From positions 62,001 through 126,000 of the forward strand of contig NZ_JAPZVN010000002.1 in the NCBI RefSeq assembly GCF_027533845.1: a stretch of 64,000 nt of DNA, in the 5' to 3' direction. The stretch is from Streptomyces sp. RPT161 (lineage in GTDB: Bacteria; Actinomycetota; Actinomycetes; Streptomycetales; Streptomycetaceae). The notes beneath the pieces were generated by a model that saw only the letters and a list, made by a program, of their open reading frames with translations, was not told the DNA's origin and ran no database searches. Of the stretch, positions 17,544 through 26,162 are shown piece by piece; within the stretch, counting starts at the first letter, position 1; each line of letters opens with the position of its first letter. The position numbers and the translations under genes are program-made.

Positions 17544-18182
17544 GTGACGACGACCGAGACCGACAAGATCCCGGCGGATTTCTGGTTCGACCCGCTGTGC
17601 CCCTGGGCGTGGATGACCTCGCGCTGGATGCTTGAGGTCGAGAAGGTGCGCCCGGTGAGCGTGCGCTGGCATGTGATGAGCCTTGCCGTGCTCAACGAGA
17701 ACAAGGAAGACCTGCCCGAGAGGTACCGCGAGCTGCTGGCCACCGCCTGGGGACCGGTACGGGTCTGCATCGCCGCCGAGCAGAAGTACGGCGGCGAGGT
17801 GCTCGGCCCGCTCTACACCGCGCTGGGCACCCGGTTCCACAACCAGGAACTGCCCAGGACCCGCGAGACGATCGTCGCCGCGCTGGAGGAGGCCGGCCTG
17901 CCCGCGGAGTTGGCGGACGCCGCGGACACCGACGCCTACGACACCGAGCTGCGCGCCTCGCACCAGGCGGGTATCGGCCTGGTCGGCGAGGACGTCGGCA
18001 CGCCGGTGATCGCGGTCCCGGGCGCCGACGGCGAGCAGGTGGCGTTCTTCGGCCCGGTGGTGACCCCGGCGCCCAAGGGCGAGGCGGCGGCCAAGCTGTG
18101 GGACGGCACGCTGCTGGTGGCGTCCACGCCCGGCTTCTACGAGATCAAGCGCACCCGCACGGTCGGGCCGATCTTCGACTGA
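17544..18182 (+). CDS. DsbA-family, mycothiol-dependent nitroreductase-like protein
   Basis: A 212-residue thioredoxin-fold protein closely resembling mycobacterial Rv2466c (FWFDPLCPW, VSVRWHVMSLAVLNENKEDL, AWGPVRV, EDVGTPVI, FFGPV). Such proteins use mycothiol for reductive or redox-repair chemistry in the cytoplasm. The active site reads Cys19-Pro-Trp-Ala22, so the second Cys of CxxC is absent and a monothiol mechanism is implied. The GTG at 17544 has GGGAGAGG just upstream. The gene stands alone and shares a bidirectional terminator with convergent sodF. Confidence 0.82.
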   Translation: MTTTETDKIPADFWFDPLCPWAWMTSRWMLEVEKVRPVSVRWHVMSLAVLNENKEDLPERYRELLATAWGPVRVCIAAEQKYGGEVLGPLYTALGTRFHNQELPRTRETIVAALEEAGLPAELADAADTDAYDTELRASHQAGIGLVGEDVGTPVIAVPGADGEQVAFFGPVVTPAPKGEAAAKLWDGTLLVASTPGFYEIKRTRTVGPIFD

Positions 18183-18242
18183 ACCGGCCCGCTATGATCC
18201 GGCCCCCGGGCTGTCCCTGGCGGGACGGCCCCTCGGGTAAGG

Positions 18243-18281
18243 GGAAGGCCCCCGCGCGACACCACCGCGCGGGGGCCTTCC
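18243..18281. terminator. Bidirectional terminator between reductase gene and sodF
   Basis: A perfect 16-bp stem (GGAAGGCCCCCGCGCG) has a 7-nt loop. It ends transcripts from both convergent genes. On the sodF side it would form the 3' end of the sodF mRNA and of any small RNA derived from it. Confidence 0.85.
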
Positions 18282-18300
18282 GTCCGTGGGGCCGCGATCG

Positions 18301-18939
18301 TCACGGAACCAGCAGGCCGGAAGGCAGCTGCTTGGCCTTGAGGTAACGCGCGTTCACGTCCTGCCAGTTGACCACCCGCCACATAGCCTCCACGAAGTCC
18401 ACCTTCTGGTTGCGGTACTGCAGGTAGAAGGCGTGCTCCCAGGCGTCGAAGACCAGCAGCGGAACGCTGCCCTGGCCCACGTTGCCCTGGTGGTCGTAGA
18501 CCTGCTCGACGATCAGCCGGCCGCTGACCGGCTCGTAGGCGAGCACGCCCCAGCCGGAGCCCTGCGTGGTCGCCGCGGCCTTCGACAACTGGGCCTTGAA
18601 CCGGGCGAACCCGCCGAAGTGCTCGGCGATGGCGTCGGCCAGCTCACCGGTGCCGTCCTTCTCCAGCGGCTCACCGCCGCCGTCACCGGTCATGTTCTGC
18701 CAGTAGATGCTGTGCAGGATGTGGCCGGACAGGTGGAACGCCAGGTTCTTCTCCAGGCCGTTGATCGCCCCCCAGGCGTCCTTCTCCCGCGCCTCGGCGA
18801 GCTGGTCCAGGGTGTCGTTGGCGCCCTTCACATACGCGGCGTGGTGCTTGTCGTGGTGCAGCTCGATGATCTCTCCGCTGATGACCGGCTCCAACGCGGC
18901 GTAGTCATAAGGGAGTTCAGGAAGGGTGTACGTGGACAT
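18301..18939 (-). CDS. sodF: Iron (Fe/Zn-type) superoxide dismutase
   Basis: Cytoplasmic superoxide dismutase of the Fe/Mn fold, 212 residues. Metal ligands are visible at His28 (ELHHDKHH), His76 (LHSIYW), Asp165 and His169 (DAWEHA). In S. coelicolor the orthologue is the iron enzyme that is silenced by the nickel-responsive repressor Nur when nickel is available and the nickel enzyme SodN takes over. Here a Nur-like site lies 25 nt ahead of the start codon, agreeing with that control. The ATG at 18939 has GGAGG 7 nt upstream. The gene is monocistronic, with terminators on both sides. Confidence 0.93.
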   Translation of the reverse strand: MSTYTLPELPYDYAALEPVISGEIIELHHDKHHAAYVKGANDTLDQLAEAREKDAWGAINGLEKNLAFHLSGHILHSIYWQNMTGDGGGEPLEKDGTGELADAIAEHFGGFARFKAQLSKAAATTQGSGWGVLAYEPVSGRLIVEQVYDHQGNVGQGSVPLLVFDAWEHAFYLQYRNQKVDFVEAMWRVVNWQDVNARYLKAKQLPSGLLVP

Positions 18940-18963
18940 GCTGGGTCCTCCGGCTGCGGCTTA

Positions 18964-18980
18964 TTGCAACGCTTTCGCAA
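18964..18980 (-). promoter_or_regulatory. Candidate Nur box upstream of sodF
   Basis: TTGCAA-CGCTT-TCGCAA matches the published streptomycete Nur consensus (tTGCaa-N5-ttGCAA) with one mismatch. A plausible minus-strand -10 box, TAGCCT (18985-18990), lies immediately upstream, so bound Nur would cover the transcription start. Confidence 0.65.
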
Positions 18981-19010
18981 TTGCAGGCTACCAGCAGCAA
19001 CTCCGAACGC

Positions 19011-19046
19011 ACTGGAGGGCCGGACCACCGGGTCCGGCCCTCCAGT
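19011..19046. terminator. Terminator of the first amino-acid permease
   Basis: A perfect 16-bp stem (ACTGGAGGGCCGGACC) with a 4-nt loop starts 19 nt beyond the permease stop. It separates that gene from the sodF promoter. Confidence 0.85.
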
Positions 19047-19065
19047 CGAGTTGCCGTCAGGGACG

Positions 19066-20469
19066 TCAGCGGCGCTTCGCCGCGAGCTGGCGCGCGTAGC
19101 CGACGGCCGCCAGTACGACGGTCGCGCCACCGGTGAAGTACAGCTGCACCCGGGTGTCGGGCTGCCGTGCCATCAGCACCAGCACCGCGCCGATGCCCAG
19201 CAGCGCCACCCAGGTCAGATAGGGGAAGGCCCACATCCGCACCACCAGCTTCTCCGGCGCCTCACGCTCCAGCCGACGCCGCATCCGCAACTGCGCCACC
19301 GCGATGAACGCCCACACCACCAGAACTGCCGCCCCCACGATGTTCAGCAGCCAGGCGAACACCGTGGTCGGCCACCAGTAGCTGAACAGCACGGCGAGGA
19401 AGCCGAACCCGGAGGAGGCCAGCACCGCCAGCCGCGGCACGCCACCGTTCAACCGGCCCAGCAGCCGCGGCCCCTGGCCCCGCGCCACCAGCGAGTACGC
19501 CATCCGCGACGAGCCGTAGATGTTGGCGTTCATCGCGGAGAGCAGGGCGACCAGGATGACCACGTTCATCAACTGGCCCGCGCCCGGCACCCCGATGTGG
19601 TCGAGCACCGCGACGTACGGGCCGTGCTTGGTCAACGAGCCGTCGTTCCAGGGGATCAGGGTGACGATGACCAGCATCGAGCCGACGTAGAACAGCGCGA
19701 TGCGCCACATCGCGGTGCGCACCGCCTGGCCCACGCTCTTGACCGGGTTCTCCGACTCGGCCGCCGCGATGGTCACCGTCTCCAGCCCGCCGTACGCGAA
19801 CACCGAGGCGAGCAGGCCGACCACCAGGCCGTTGGCGCCCTTGGGCAGGAAGCCCCCCGCACCGGTCAGGTTCGCGGCGCCCACCGCGTGCGTGCCCGGC
19901 AGCACCCCGAAGATCGCCAGCACGCCCAGGATGAGGAAGAGGGAGATGGCACCGACCTTCAGCGCGGCGAACCAGAACTCGAACTCGCCGAAGTTCTTCA
20001 CCGCCGCCAGGTTCGTACCGCAGAAGACCGCCATGAAGACGGCCACCCACATCCACGAGGGCGTGCCGGGAAACCAGTTGGCCATGATCCCGGCCGCGCC
20101 GATCGCCTCGGCCGCCACGCCCACGCACAGCAGGGTCCAGAAGGTCCACCCCGCGGCGAAGCCCGCCCACGGACCGATGGACCGGTCGGCGTGCACCGAG
20201 AAGGAACCGGAGGCCGGGTTGGCCGCGGACATCTCGCCCAGCATCCGCATCACCAGCATGACAAGCACGCCGGACAGCGCGTACGCCAGCACGATGGACG
20301 GCCCGGCGGCGGCGATGCCCGCCCCCGAACCGACGAACAGTCCGGCGCCGATGACCCCGCCGAGGGCGATCATCGACAGATGGCGCTGCTTGAGTCCGTG
20401 GCCGAGACGCTGTTCCGAGGCGGTCGCGGCGGGTGCCGTATCGGTTATCGGGGAGGGTGTCCGATTCAT
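19066..20469 (-). CDS. Amino-acid permease (APC superfamily, AAT/GabP type)
   Basis: Cytoplasmic-membrane amino-acid/proton symporter with 12 predicted helices in 467 residues. The TM1 signature LSMIALGGVIGAGLFVGSG and GEMSAANPASGSFSVHAD are typical of the GABA/aromatic/proline branch of APC carriers. TM8-12 are intact (MNANIYGSSRMAYSL). The ATG at 20469 is the first start consistent with the family; no strong Shine-Dalgarno sequence precedes it. It is the first of three same-strand paralogues (also 20635 and 22946). The 165-bp gap behind it (20470-20634) is unusually AT-rich with an ACTGA-N7-TCAGT inverted repeat. The exact substrate is not predictable. Confidence 0.88.
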   Translation of the reverse strand: MNRTPSPITDTAPAATASEQRLGHGLKQRHLSMIALGGVIGAGLFVGSGAGIAAAGPSIVLAYALSGVLVMLVMRMLGEMSAANPASGSFSVHADRSIGPWAGFAAGWTFWTLLCVGVAAEAIGAAGIMANWFPGTPSWMWVAVFMAVFCGTNLAAVKNFGEFEFWFAALKVGAISLFLILGVLAIFGVLPGTHAVGAANLTGAGGFLPKGANGLVVGLLASVFAYGGLETVTIAAAESENPVKSVGQAVRTAMWRIALFYVGSMLVIVTLIPWNDGSLTKHGPYVAVLDHIGVPGAGQLMNVVILVALLSAMNANIYGSSRMAYSLVARGQGPRLLGRLNGGVPRLAVLASSGFGFLAVLFSYWWPTTVFAWLLNIVGAAVLVVWAFIAVAQLRMRRRLEREAPEKLVVRMWAFPYLTWVALLGIGAVLVLMARQPDTRVQLYFTGGATVVLAAVGYARQLAAKRR

Positions 20470-20634
20470 TGGCGTGACCGTCCAGTGGGGTGAGAGCGGT
20501 ACGGATCGCCACAGTGTGCGGGGGAGCACCGCCCACAACAACGACGCGTTCGCCATCCGGACACTTTGTTAACGCAATGTGACTGATTAATCGTCAGTTA
20601 TGCGCTGATTGTGCTGTGCGTCTCTTTTGTGGCT

Positions 20635-22032
20635 TTAGCCGCGCCGGGCGCGCCACTCGCGTACCCCTGCCGCCAGCAGCACCACGCCGGTGGCGACGGC
20701 GGACCAGAGCACCTGGGGACGGGAGCCCGGGTCGCCGAGCATCAGGGCCAGGACCGCGAGCATTCCCAGCAGCGCCGCCCAGCTCAGATAGGGAAAAGCC
20801 CACATCCGCAGGGACAGGGTGTGAGGTGCCTCCCGCTCGATCCGGCGGCGCAGCCTCAGCTGGGAGCCGCAGATCAGGCCCCAGACCACCAGCAGCACCG
20901 CGCCCACCGCGTTGAGCAGGTAGAGGAAGACCGAGTGCGGCCAGATCAGGTTGAGCAGTACCGAGACGAAGCCGAAGGCCACAGAGGCCAGCACCGCCCG
21001 GCGCGGCACCCCGCCGCCGGTCACCTTCAGCAGCCCGCGCGGCGCCTCACCGCGCTCCGCCAGTGAGAAGACCATCCGCGAGGCCCCGTACAGGTTGGCG
21101 TTGAGCGCGGACAGCAGCGCGACGAACACCACCACGTTCATGATCTGCGCGGCGGCGGGCACCCCGATCCGGTCGAGCACCGCCACATACGGGCTGGCTC
21201 CCGGTTTGATCGAGGTCCACGGCAGCAGGGTGACCACGACCAGCATCGAGCCGATGTAGAAGACCGCGATCCGCAGCACCGCGCTGCGCACCGCCCGTCC
21301 GACCGCGCGGGCCGGGTCGTCGGACTCTGCCGCGGCGATGGTGACGACCTCCAGCCCGCCGAAGGCGAAGACCACCGCCAGCACTCCGGAGACCACTCCG
21401 CTCCAGCCGTTCGGCAGGAAGCCGCCCCGGCCGGTGAGGTTGGCCAGGCCCACCGCATGGGTGTCCGGCAGCAGCCCGAGGACCGCCAGCAGCCCGAGCG
21501 CCAGGAACAGCACGATCGCGCCGACCTTCAGCGCGGCGAACCAGAACTCGAACTCGCCGAAGTTCTTCACCGCCGTCAGGTTCGCGGTGGTGAACACCAC
21601 CATGAACAGCAGCACCCACGCCCACTGCGGCACCACCGGCAGCCAGCCGGACGCGATGGTCGCCGCGCCGGTGGCCTCCACCGCCAGCACCACGACCAGC
21701 ATGAACCAGTACAGCCAGCCGACCGTGAACCCGGCCCAGCGCCCGAACGCCCGCTCCGCGTGCACCGAGAACGCGCCGGAGGCGGGCATCGCCGCCGACA
21801 TCTCGCCCAGCATCCGCATGATCAGCATCGCCAGCAGGCCCGCGATCAGATACGAGACCACGATGCCCGGTCCCGCCACGGCGATCCCGGCGCCCGAGCC
21901 CACGAACAGGCCCGCGCCGATCACCCCGCCCAGGCCCAGCATGGTCAGATGGCGCTGCTTGAGCCCGGCCGACAGCGGTTCTCTCCCGCCGTCGGCAAGC
22001 TCGCGCGCGGCGGCGGGCGAAGCATCGTGCAT
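20635..22032 (-). CDS. Amino-acid permease (APC superfamily, AAT/GabP type)
   Basis: Second of three paralogous amino-acid carriers, 465 residues and 12 predicted helices. Signature segments match its neighbours (LTMLGLGGVIGAGLFVGSG; GEMSAAMPASGAFSVHAE; LNANLYGASRMVFSL). It has Met for Asn in the AAMPASG loop, a position that often differs between substrate groups. The ATG at 22032 is taken as the start, 70 codons into the longest frame's lead region being non-conserved. It is divergent from bioY with a 256-bp shared upstream region, and no terminator is seen between it and the downstream permease gene, so read-through is possible. Confidence 0.87.
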   Translation of the reverse strand: MHDASPAAARELADGGREPLSAGLKQRHLTMLGLGGVIGAGLFVGSGAGIAVAGPGIVVSYLIAGLLAMLIMRMLGEMSAAMPASGAFSVHAERAFGRWAGFTVGWLYWFMLVVVLAVEATGAATIASGWLPVVPQWAWVLLFMVVFTTANLTAVKNFGEFEFWFAALKVGAIVLFLALGLLAVLGLLPDTHAVGLANLTGRGGFLPNGWSGVVSGVLAVVFAFGGLEVVTIAAAESDDPARAVGRAVRSAVLRIAVFYIGSMLVVVTLLPWTSIKPGASPYVAVLDRIGVPAAAQIMNVVVFVALLSALNANLYGASRMVFSLAERGEAPRGLLKVTGGGVPRRAVLASVAFGFVSVLLNLIWPHSVFLYLLNAVGAVLLVVWGLICGSQLRLRRRIEREAPHTLSLRMWAFPYLSWAALLGMLAVLALMLGDPGSRPQVLWSAVATGVVLLAAGVREWRARRG

Positions 22033-22288
22033 GGCGCTGCTAACTCTCAGGATCAGTTGGGGAGACTCCACAGTGTCTCCGCATCGCGTGTCGGGCCGCA
22101 AAGTGGTTCATCTTCGACGGTCTCCCCAGTGACCAGCATCACGGTGACCCCTGCCCCGCTCTCGCTCTTTGTGCGGAACCGACTACGGGTGGGAACGAGC
22201 CTTTGTCATCCGCTCACCGTGTTGCCGGTCACGGCGCTGGGTTACGGTCACGTTGTCCTGAACCGCCCTCCATCACGCGGGAGACCCG

Positions 22289-22888
22289 ATGAGCCTCGCA
22301 GCCGCACCCGTCCGTCCGCAGCAGGTCCTGGCCGACCTGCTGCCCGCCTCCACCGCCACCCGCGCCCGGCTGCGCGACGCGGCCCTGGTCCTCGGCGGCG
22401 CCGCGCTCACCGGCCTGGCCGCCCAGATCGCGATACCGGTGCCCGGCTCGCCGGTGCCGGTCACCGGGCAGACCTTCGCCGCACTGCTGGTGGGCACCGC
22501 GCTGGGGGCCCGCCGCGGCGTGCTCTCCCTGGCGCTGTACGCGGTCGCGGGCCTGGCCGGGGTGCCGTGGTTCGCGGGCGGCGCGCACGGCGCGGGGCTG
22601 GTGACCTTCGGCTATGTGCTGGGCATGGTGCTCGCCTCGGCGGCGGTCGGCGCCCTGGCCCGGCGCGGCGCGGACCGCGGCGTGTGGCGGACGGCGGGCG
22701 CGATGCTGGTCGGTGAGGCGGTCATCTACGCCGTGGGCGTCCCCTACCTCGCCTTCGCCGCGCACATGTCCTTCGGCCAGGCGCTCGCCCTGGGCTTCAC
22801 GCCGTACCTGATCGGTGACGCCCTCAAGGCGGCGCTGGCGATGGGCCTGCTGCCGGCCGCGTGGAAGCTGGTCGGCCGCAAGGGCTGA
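22289..22888 (+). CDS. bioY: BioY-type biotin transporter
   Basis: Membrane S-component for biotin uptake, 199 residues with about six helices. The family signature is present (AAQIAIPVPGSPVPVTGQTFA; RRGVLSLALYAVAGLAGVP; FGYVLGMVLA; YLIGDALKAALA). No BioM/BioN energising subunits are adjacent, so it either works alone or shares an ECF module encoded elsewhere. The ATG at 22289 has GGGAGA 5 nt upstream. A possible -10 (TACGGT, 22243-22248) lies 40 nt ahead. It ends at a strong bidirectional terminator. Confidence 0.92.
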   Translation: MSLAAAPVRPQQVLADLLPASTATRARLRDAALVLGGAALTGLAAQIAIPVPGSPVPVTGQTFAALLVGTALGARRGVLSLALYAVAGLAGVPWFAGGAHGAGLVTFGYVLGMVLASAAVGALARRGADRGVWRTAGAMLVGEAVIYAVGVPYLAFAAHMSFGQALALGFTPYLIGDALKAALAMGLLPAAWKLVGRKG

Positions 22889-22890
22889 CC

Positions 22891-22945
22891 CCGGATACGG
22901 CGATGGCCCGCACCCCCCGAGGGTGCGGGCCATCGCCGTATCCGG
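22891..22945. terminator. Long bidirectional terminator between bioY and permease
   Basis: A perfect 25-bp inverted repeat with a 5-nt loop fills the whole gap between bioY and the convergent permease, beginning 2 nt after one stop and ending 1 nt before the other. Confidence 0.92.
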
Positions 22946-24406
22946 TCAGCGCTGGTCGAGCGCCGAGCGCCGGCGGCCGCGGATGAACGCGACGGCCAGT
23001 ACGAGGCCCGCTGCCAGGAAGGACATCAGCACCTGGTCGCGCCCGCTCTTGTCGGTCAGCATGTAGCCGATGACGAACACGATCATTCCGATGGTCACCC
23101 AGGTCAGATACGGGTAGGCCCACATCTTCACCGACAGCCGCTCCGGCGACTCCCGTTCGATGATCTTGCGCATCCGCAGCTGCGAGAAGCAGATCACCAG
23201 CCAGACGAACAGGGCCACCGCACCAGAGGAGTTGAGCAGGAACTGGAAGATGGTCTTCGGGTACTGGTAGTCGAAGTAGACGGCCACGAAGCCGAAGACG
23301 ACCGAGGCGAGGATCGCCGTCGCGGGCACACCGCGCGAGGTGGTGCGGCTGAAGGCGCGCGGGGCGTCGCCTCGCTCGCTGAGCGAGAACGCCATCCGGG
23401 AGGCCGTGTACAGGCCCGAGTTGAGGCAGGAGAGCACGGCGGTCAGCACGATCACGTTCATCAGCTCACCGGCGTGCGGGATGCCGACGTGGTTCAGCAC
23501 CGCGACATACGGGCTCTTGGCGACCTCGGGGGAGTTCCACGGCAGCAGCGTGACGACGAGCAGGATCGAGCCCAGGTAGAAGACGCCGATCCGCCAGATC
23601 ACGCTGTTGGTGGCCTTGACCACGGCCTTGCGCGGGTCCTCGGACTCACCGGCGGCCAGCGTGACGATCTCGCTGCCCATGAAGGAGAAGACCACCATCA
23701 GCACACCGGTGAGGATGGCGCCCGGCCCCTTCGGCAGGAAGCCGCCCTGACCGGTGAGGTTCGCCAGGCCCACCGCGTGGTCGTGGGTGCCCGGCAGCAC
23801 ACCGAAGACCGCCAGTCCGCCGACCACGATGAACGCGGCGATCGCGACGACCTTGATGCCGGCGAACCAGAACTCGAACTCACCGTAGGAGCCGACCGAG
23901 AACAGGTTGGTGGCGGTGAGCACGACCATCACGATCAGCGCCCAGCCCCAGGTCGGCACGGCCGGCATCCAGCTGTTGAGGATGCCCGCACCGGCCATCG
24001 CCTCGACCGCGAGCACGACGACCCAGAAGAACCAGTACAGCCAGCCGATGGTGAAGCCCGCCCAGCGGCCCAGCGCCCGGTCCGCGTACGCGGAGAAGGA
24101 GCCGGAGACCGGGTTGGCCGCCGCCATCTCGCCGAGCATTCGCATCACCATGACGACGAGCGCGCCCACCAGCGCGTACGACAGCAGGATGGCGGGACCG
24201 GCGGCGGCGATGCCCGCGCCGGAGCCGACGAACAGGCCGGCGCCGATGACACCACCGATGGCGATCATCGACAGATGTCGGTTCTTCAGCCCTGCTTGCA
24301 GGCCATGACCGGCTGCCTCATGGCCGTACGCGGTGGCGGCGGCCGAGGCCGGGCCGGAGTTGCCGGGCCTGGCGTCCTCCGTCGTGAAGGGCGGTTGCGC
24401 ACTCAT
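22946..24406 (-). CDS. Amino-acid permease (APC superfamily, AAT/GabP type)
   Basis: Third paralogous amino-acid carrier, 486 residues with 12 predicted helices and a longer N-terminal cytoplasmic extension (about 40 residues, Ala/Gly-rich). Signatures: LSMIAIGGVIGAGLFVGSG, GEMAAANPVSGSFSAYAD, LNSGLYTASRMAFSL. It differs most from the other two in TM5 (ATNLFSVGSYGEFEFWFAG) and may have another substrate. The ATG at 24406 has GAGGGA 9 nt upstream. It is divergent from rpiB. Confidence 0.88.
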   Translation of the reverse strand: MSAQPPFTTEDARPGNSGPASAAATAYGHEAAGHGLQAGLKNRHLSMIAIGGVIGAGLFVGSGAGIAAAGPAILLSYALVGALVVMVMRMLGEMAAANPVSGSFSAYADRALGRWAGFTIGWLYWFFWVVVLAVEAMAGAGILNSWMPAVPTWGWALIVMVVLTATNLFSVGSYGEFEFWFAGIKVVAIAAFIVVGGLAVFGVLPGTHDHAVGLANLTGQGGFLPKGPGAILTGVLMVVFSFMGSEIVTLAAGESEDPRKAVVKATNSVIWRIGVFYLGSILLVVTLLPWNSPEVAKSPYVAVLNHVGIPHAGELMNVIVLTAVLSCLNSGLYTASRMAFSLSERGDAPRAFSRTTSRGVPATAILASVVFGFVAVYFDYQYPKTIFQFLLNSSGAVALFVWLVICFSQLRMRKIIERESPERLSVKMWAYPYLTWVTIGMIVFVIGYMLTDKSGRDQVLMSFLAAGLVLAVAFIRGRRRSALDQR

Positions 24407-24626
24407 TGACGTGTCCCTCGTCTCTCGGTTCGCGAGTTCCCGAATGCAACCCCAGACATCGGCCGAAACGGAACACCTGTGTCCGAATCGTTGCATCACC
24501 GGGTTCAGCGGCCCAGTGTGAAATCGGCCACCCCAAACGCAGGCTCGGCGCGGGAGCGGCCCCCGAAAACACAGGCGCGCGGCCCCGGAAACAGAGGTGC
24601 GGGTACACGCATGGCACACTCTCCGC

Positions 24627-25115
24627 ATGCGCGTGTACCTCGGCTCCGATCATGCCGGTTACGAACTGAAGAACCACCTCGTCGAGTGGCTCAAGGCCAA
24701 CGGCCACGATCCGGTGGACTGCGGTCCGCACATCTACGACGCCCAGGACGACTACCCCCCGTTCTGCCTGCGCGCCGCGGAGCGCACCGCCCAGGACTCC
24801 GACAGCCTCGGCATCGTCATCGGCGGCTCGGGCAACGGCGAGGCGATCGCCGCCAACAAGGTCAAGGGCGTACGTGCCGCACTCGCCTGGAGCGAGGAGA
24901 CCGCCAGCCTCGGCCGCGAGCACAACAACGCCAACGTGGTCAGCATCGGGGCGCGGATGCACTCCGAGGAGGAGGCCACCCGCTTCGTGGAGGTCTTCCT
25001 CAACACCCCCTTCTCCGAGGGCGAACGGCACATCCGCCGGATCGACATGCTCAGCGCCTACGAACTCACCGGGAAGCTGCCGGAGATCCCGGCCGACCAC
25101 CCGCGGCAGGACTGA
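24627..25115 (+). CDS. rpiB: Ribose-5-phosphate isomerase B
   Basis: LacAB/RpiB-family isomerase interconverting ribose-5-phosphate and ribulose-5-phosphate in the pentose phosphate pathway; cytoplasmic dimer. The 162-residue protein opens with VYLGSDHAGYELK and contains the phosphate-binding GIVIGGSGNGEAIAANK and the HNNANVVSIGAR segment. The anion-hole/catalytic Cys seen in many RpiB enzymes is replaced by Ser (IGGSGNG), as in mycobacterial-type RpiB, which use a Glu base. The start at 24627 aligns with homologues; there is no Shine-Dalgarno sequence, and CACACT at -12 to -7 hints at a leaderless transcript. An Fpg/Nei gene follows after 8 nt. Confidence 0.92.
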   Translation: MRVYLGSDHAGYELKNHLVEWLKANGHDPVDCGPHIYDAQDDYPPFCLRAAERTAQDSDSLGIVIGGSGNGEAIAANKVKGVRAALAWSEETASLGREHNNANVVSIGARMHSEEEATRFVEVFLNTPFSEGERHIRRIDMLSAYELTGKLPEIPADHPRQD

Positions 25116-25123
25116 GCGCGGGA

Positions 25124-25933
25124 ATGCCCGAAGGGCACACCATTCACCGACTGGCCGCCGACCACCAAGCGAGGTTCGGCGGCCGGGCCGTCTCGGCCAG
25201 CAGTCCGCAGGGCAAGTTCGCGGACGGCGCGGCGCTGGTCGACGGACAGGTCCTGGAGCGGGCCGAGGCGCACGGCAAGCACCTCTTCCTGCGGTTCGGC
25301 CCGGAGCAGTGGGTCCATGTCCACCTGGGGCTGTTCGGCAAGTACGCCTTCGGTACCGGGCCCGCGCCCGCGGCGACCGACACCGTACGGCTGCGGCTTG
25401 CCAACTCCGACGGCTACGCCGACCTGCGCGGTCCCACCGCCTGCGAGCTCATCGCCGACGGCGAGAAGCAGGCGATACACGACCGCCTGGGCCCCGACCC
25501 GCTGCGCCCCGGCACCGACCACGAGCCCGCGTGGCGGCGGATATCCCGCAGCCGCACATCGGTGGCCGCGCTGCTGATGGACCAGAAGGTGGTCGCGGGC
25601 GTCGGCAACGTCTACCGGGCCGAGGTGCTGTTCCGGCACGGCATCGATCCGTACCGGGCCGGGCGCGATCTGAGCCGAGCCGAATGGGACGCGATCTGGG
25701 CCGATTTGGTCACACTGATGAGAGAGGGGGTGCGGAACAACCGGATTGACACCGTCCGCCCGGAACACACCCCCGAGGCGATGGCCCGCCCACCGCGCGT
25801 GGACGACCACGGCGGTGAGGTCTACGTCTACCGCCGGCACCAACTGCCCTGCCTCGTCTGCGGAGCGCGGGTGCGCACCGCGGAACTGGCCAACCGCAAC
25901 CTGTTCTGGTGCCCCGGCTGCCAGACGCGGTAG
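25124..25933 (+). CDS. Fpg/Nei-family DNA glycosylase/AP lyase
   Basis: Base-excision-repair glycosylase of 269 residues. The catalytic N-terminal Pro2-Glu3 (MPEGHTIHR, as in actinobacterial Nei-type enzymes rather than MPELPEVE of MutM), the helix-two-turn-helix region (LLMDQKVVAGVGNVYRAEVLF) and the C-terminal zinc finger (C-LVC-G ... FWCPGCQ) are intact. It should remove oxidised bases, probably pyrimidines, and nick the AP site. The ATG at 25124 lies 8 nt after rpiB with a GCGGGA purine stretch, so the two are co-transcribed. Confidence 0.9.
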   Translation: MPEGHTIHRLAADHQARFGGRAVSASSPQGKFADGAALVDGQVLERAEAHGKHLFLRFGPEQWVHVHLGLFGKYAFGTGPAPAATDTVRLRLANSDGYADLRGPTACELIADGEKQAIHDRLGPDPLRPGTDHEPAWRRISRSRTSVAALLMDQKVVAGVGNVYRAEVLFRHGIDPYRAGRDLSRAEWDAIWADLVTLMREGVRNNRIDTVRPEHTPEAMARPPRVDDHGGEVYVYRRHQLPCLVCGARVRTAELANRNLFWCPGCQTR

Positions 25934-26162
25934 CCCAGCGACCACCTGCTCGAACTGATCGATTCGGGGCCGGTGCTCTTGTGGACGAGGACGTCGTGGG
26001 TCTTCTGTGGGCACGGTGGGGCTCGACCTGGCCGCCGCGATCCTGGCCGAACAGGTCGACGCCCAGGACCTCGCAATGGAGTGCCGCCGAGACCTTCTCG
26101 AACTGATGCAGACGCGTGCCCGGCGAGTCCCGGTCGGGCGCCGGGCACGCGGAATCAATCGT
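25934..26162. other. Intergenic gap with possible decayed coding sequence
   Basis: This 229-bp gap between the convergent glycosylase and acetyltransferase genes carries the acetyltransferase terminator. A short open stretch from 26007 reads ILAEQVDAQDLAMECRRDLL, but the frame then runs into the neighbour's antisense. It may be a gene remnant; no complete gene is supported. Confidence 0.3.
26113..26151 (-). terminator. Terminator of the Eis-like gene
   Basis: A 13-bp perfect stem (CGCGTGCCCGGCG) with a 13-nt loop starts 12 nt past the stop of the minus-strand acetyltransferase gene. Confidence 0.75.

Noticed and set aside
18286-20493. A 735-codon plus-strand open frame antisense to sodF and the first permease
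   Set aside because: High GC makes long antisense frames common. It has no domain and is His/Arg/Gln-biased as expected of a shadow, and both real genes beneath it are clear.
20560-20600. GlnR-type site (GTTAAC...GTGAC) between two permeases
   Set aside because: Half-sites deviate at key positions from gTnAc-n6-GaAAc; the AT-rich stretch alone is not enough.
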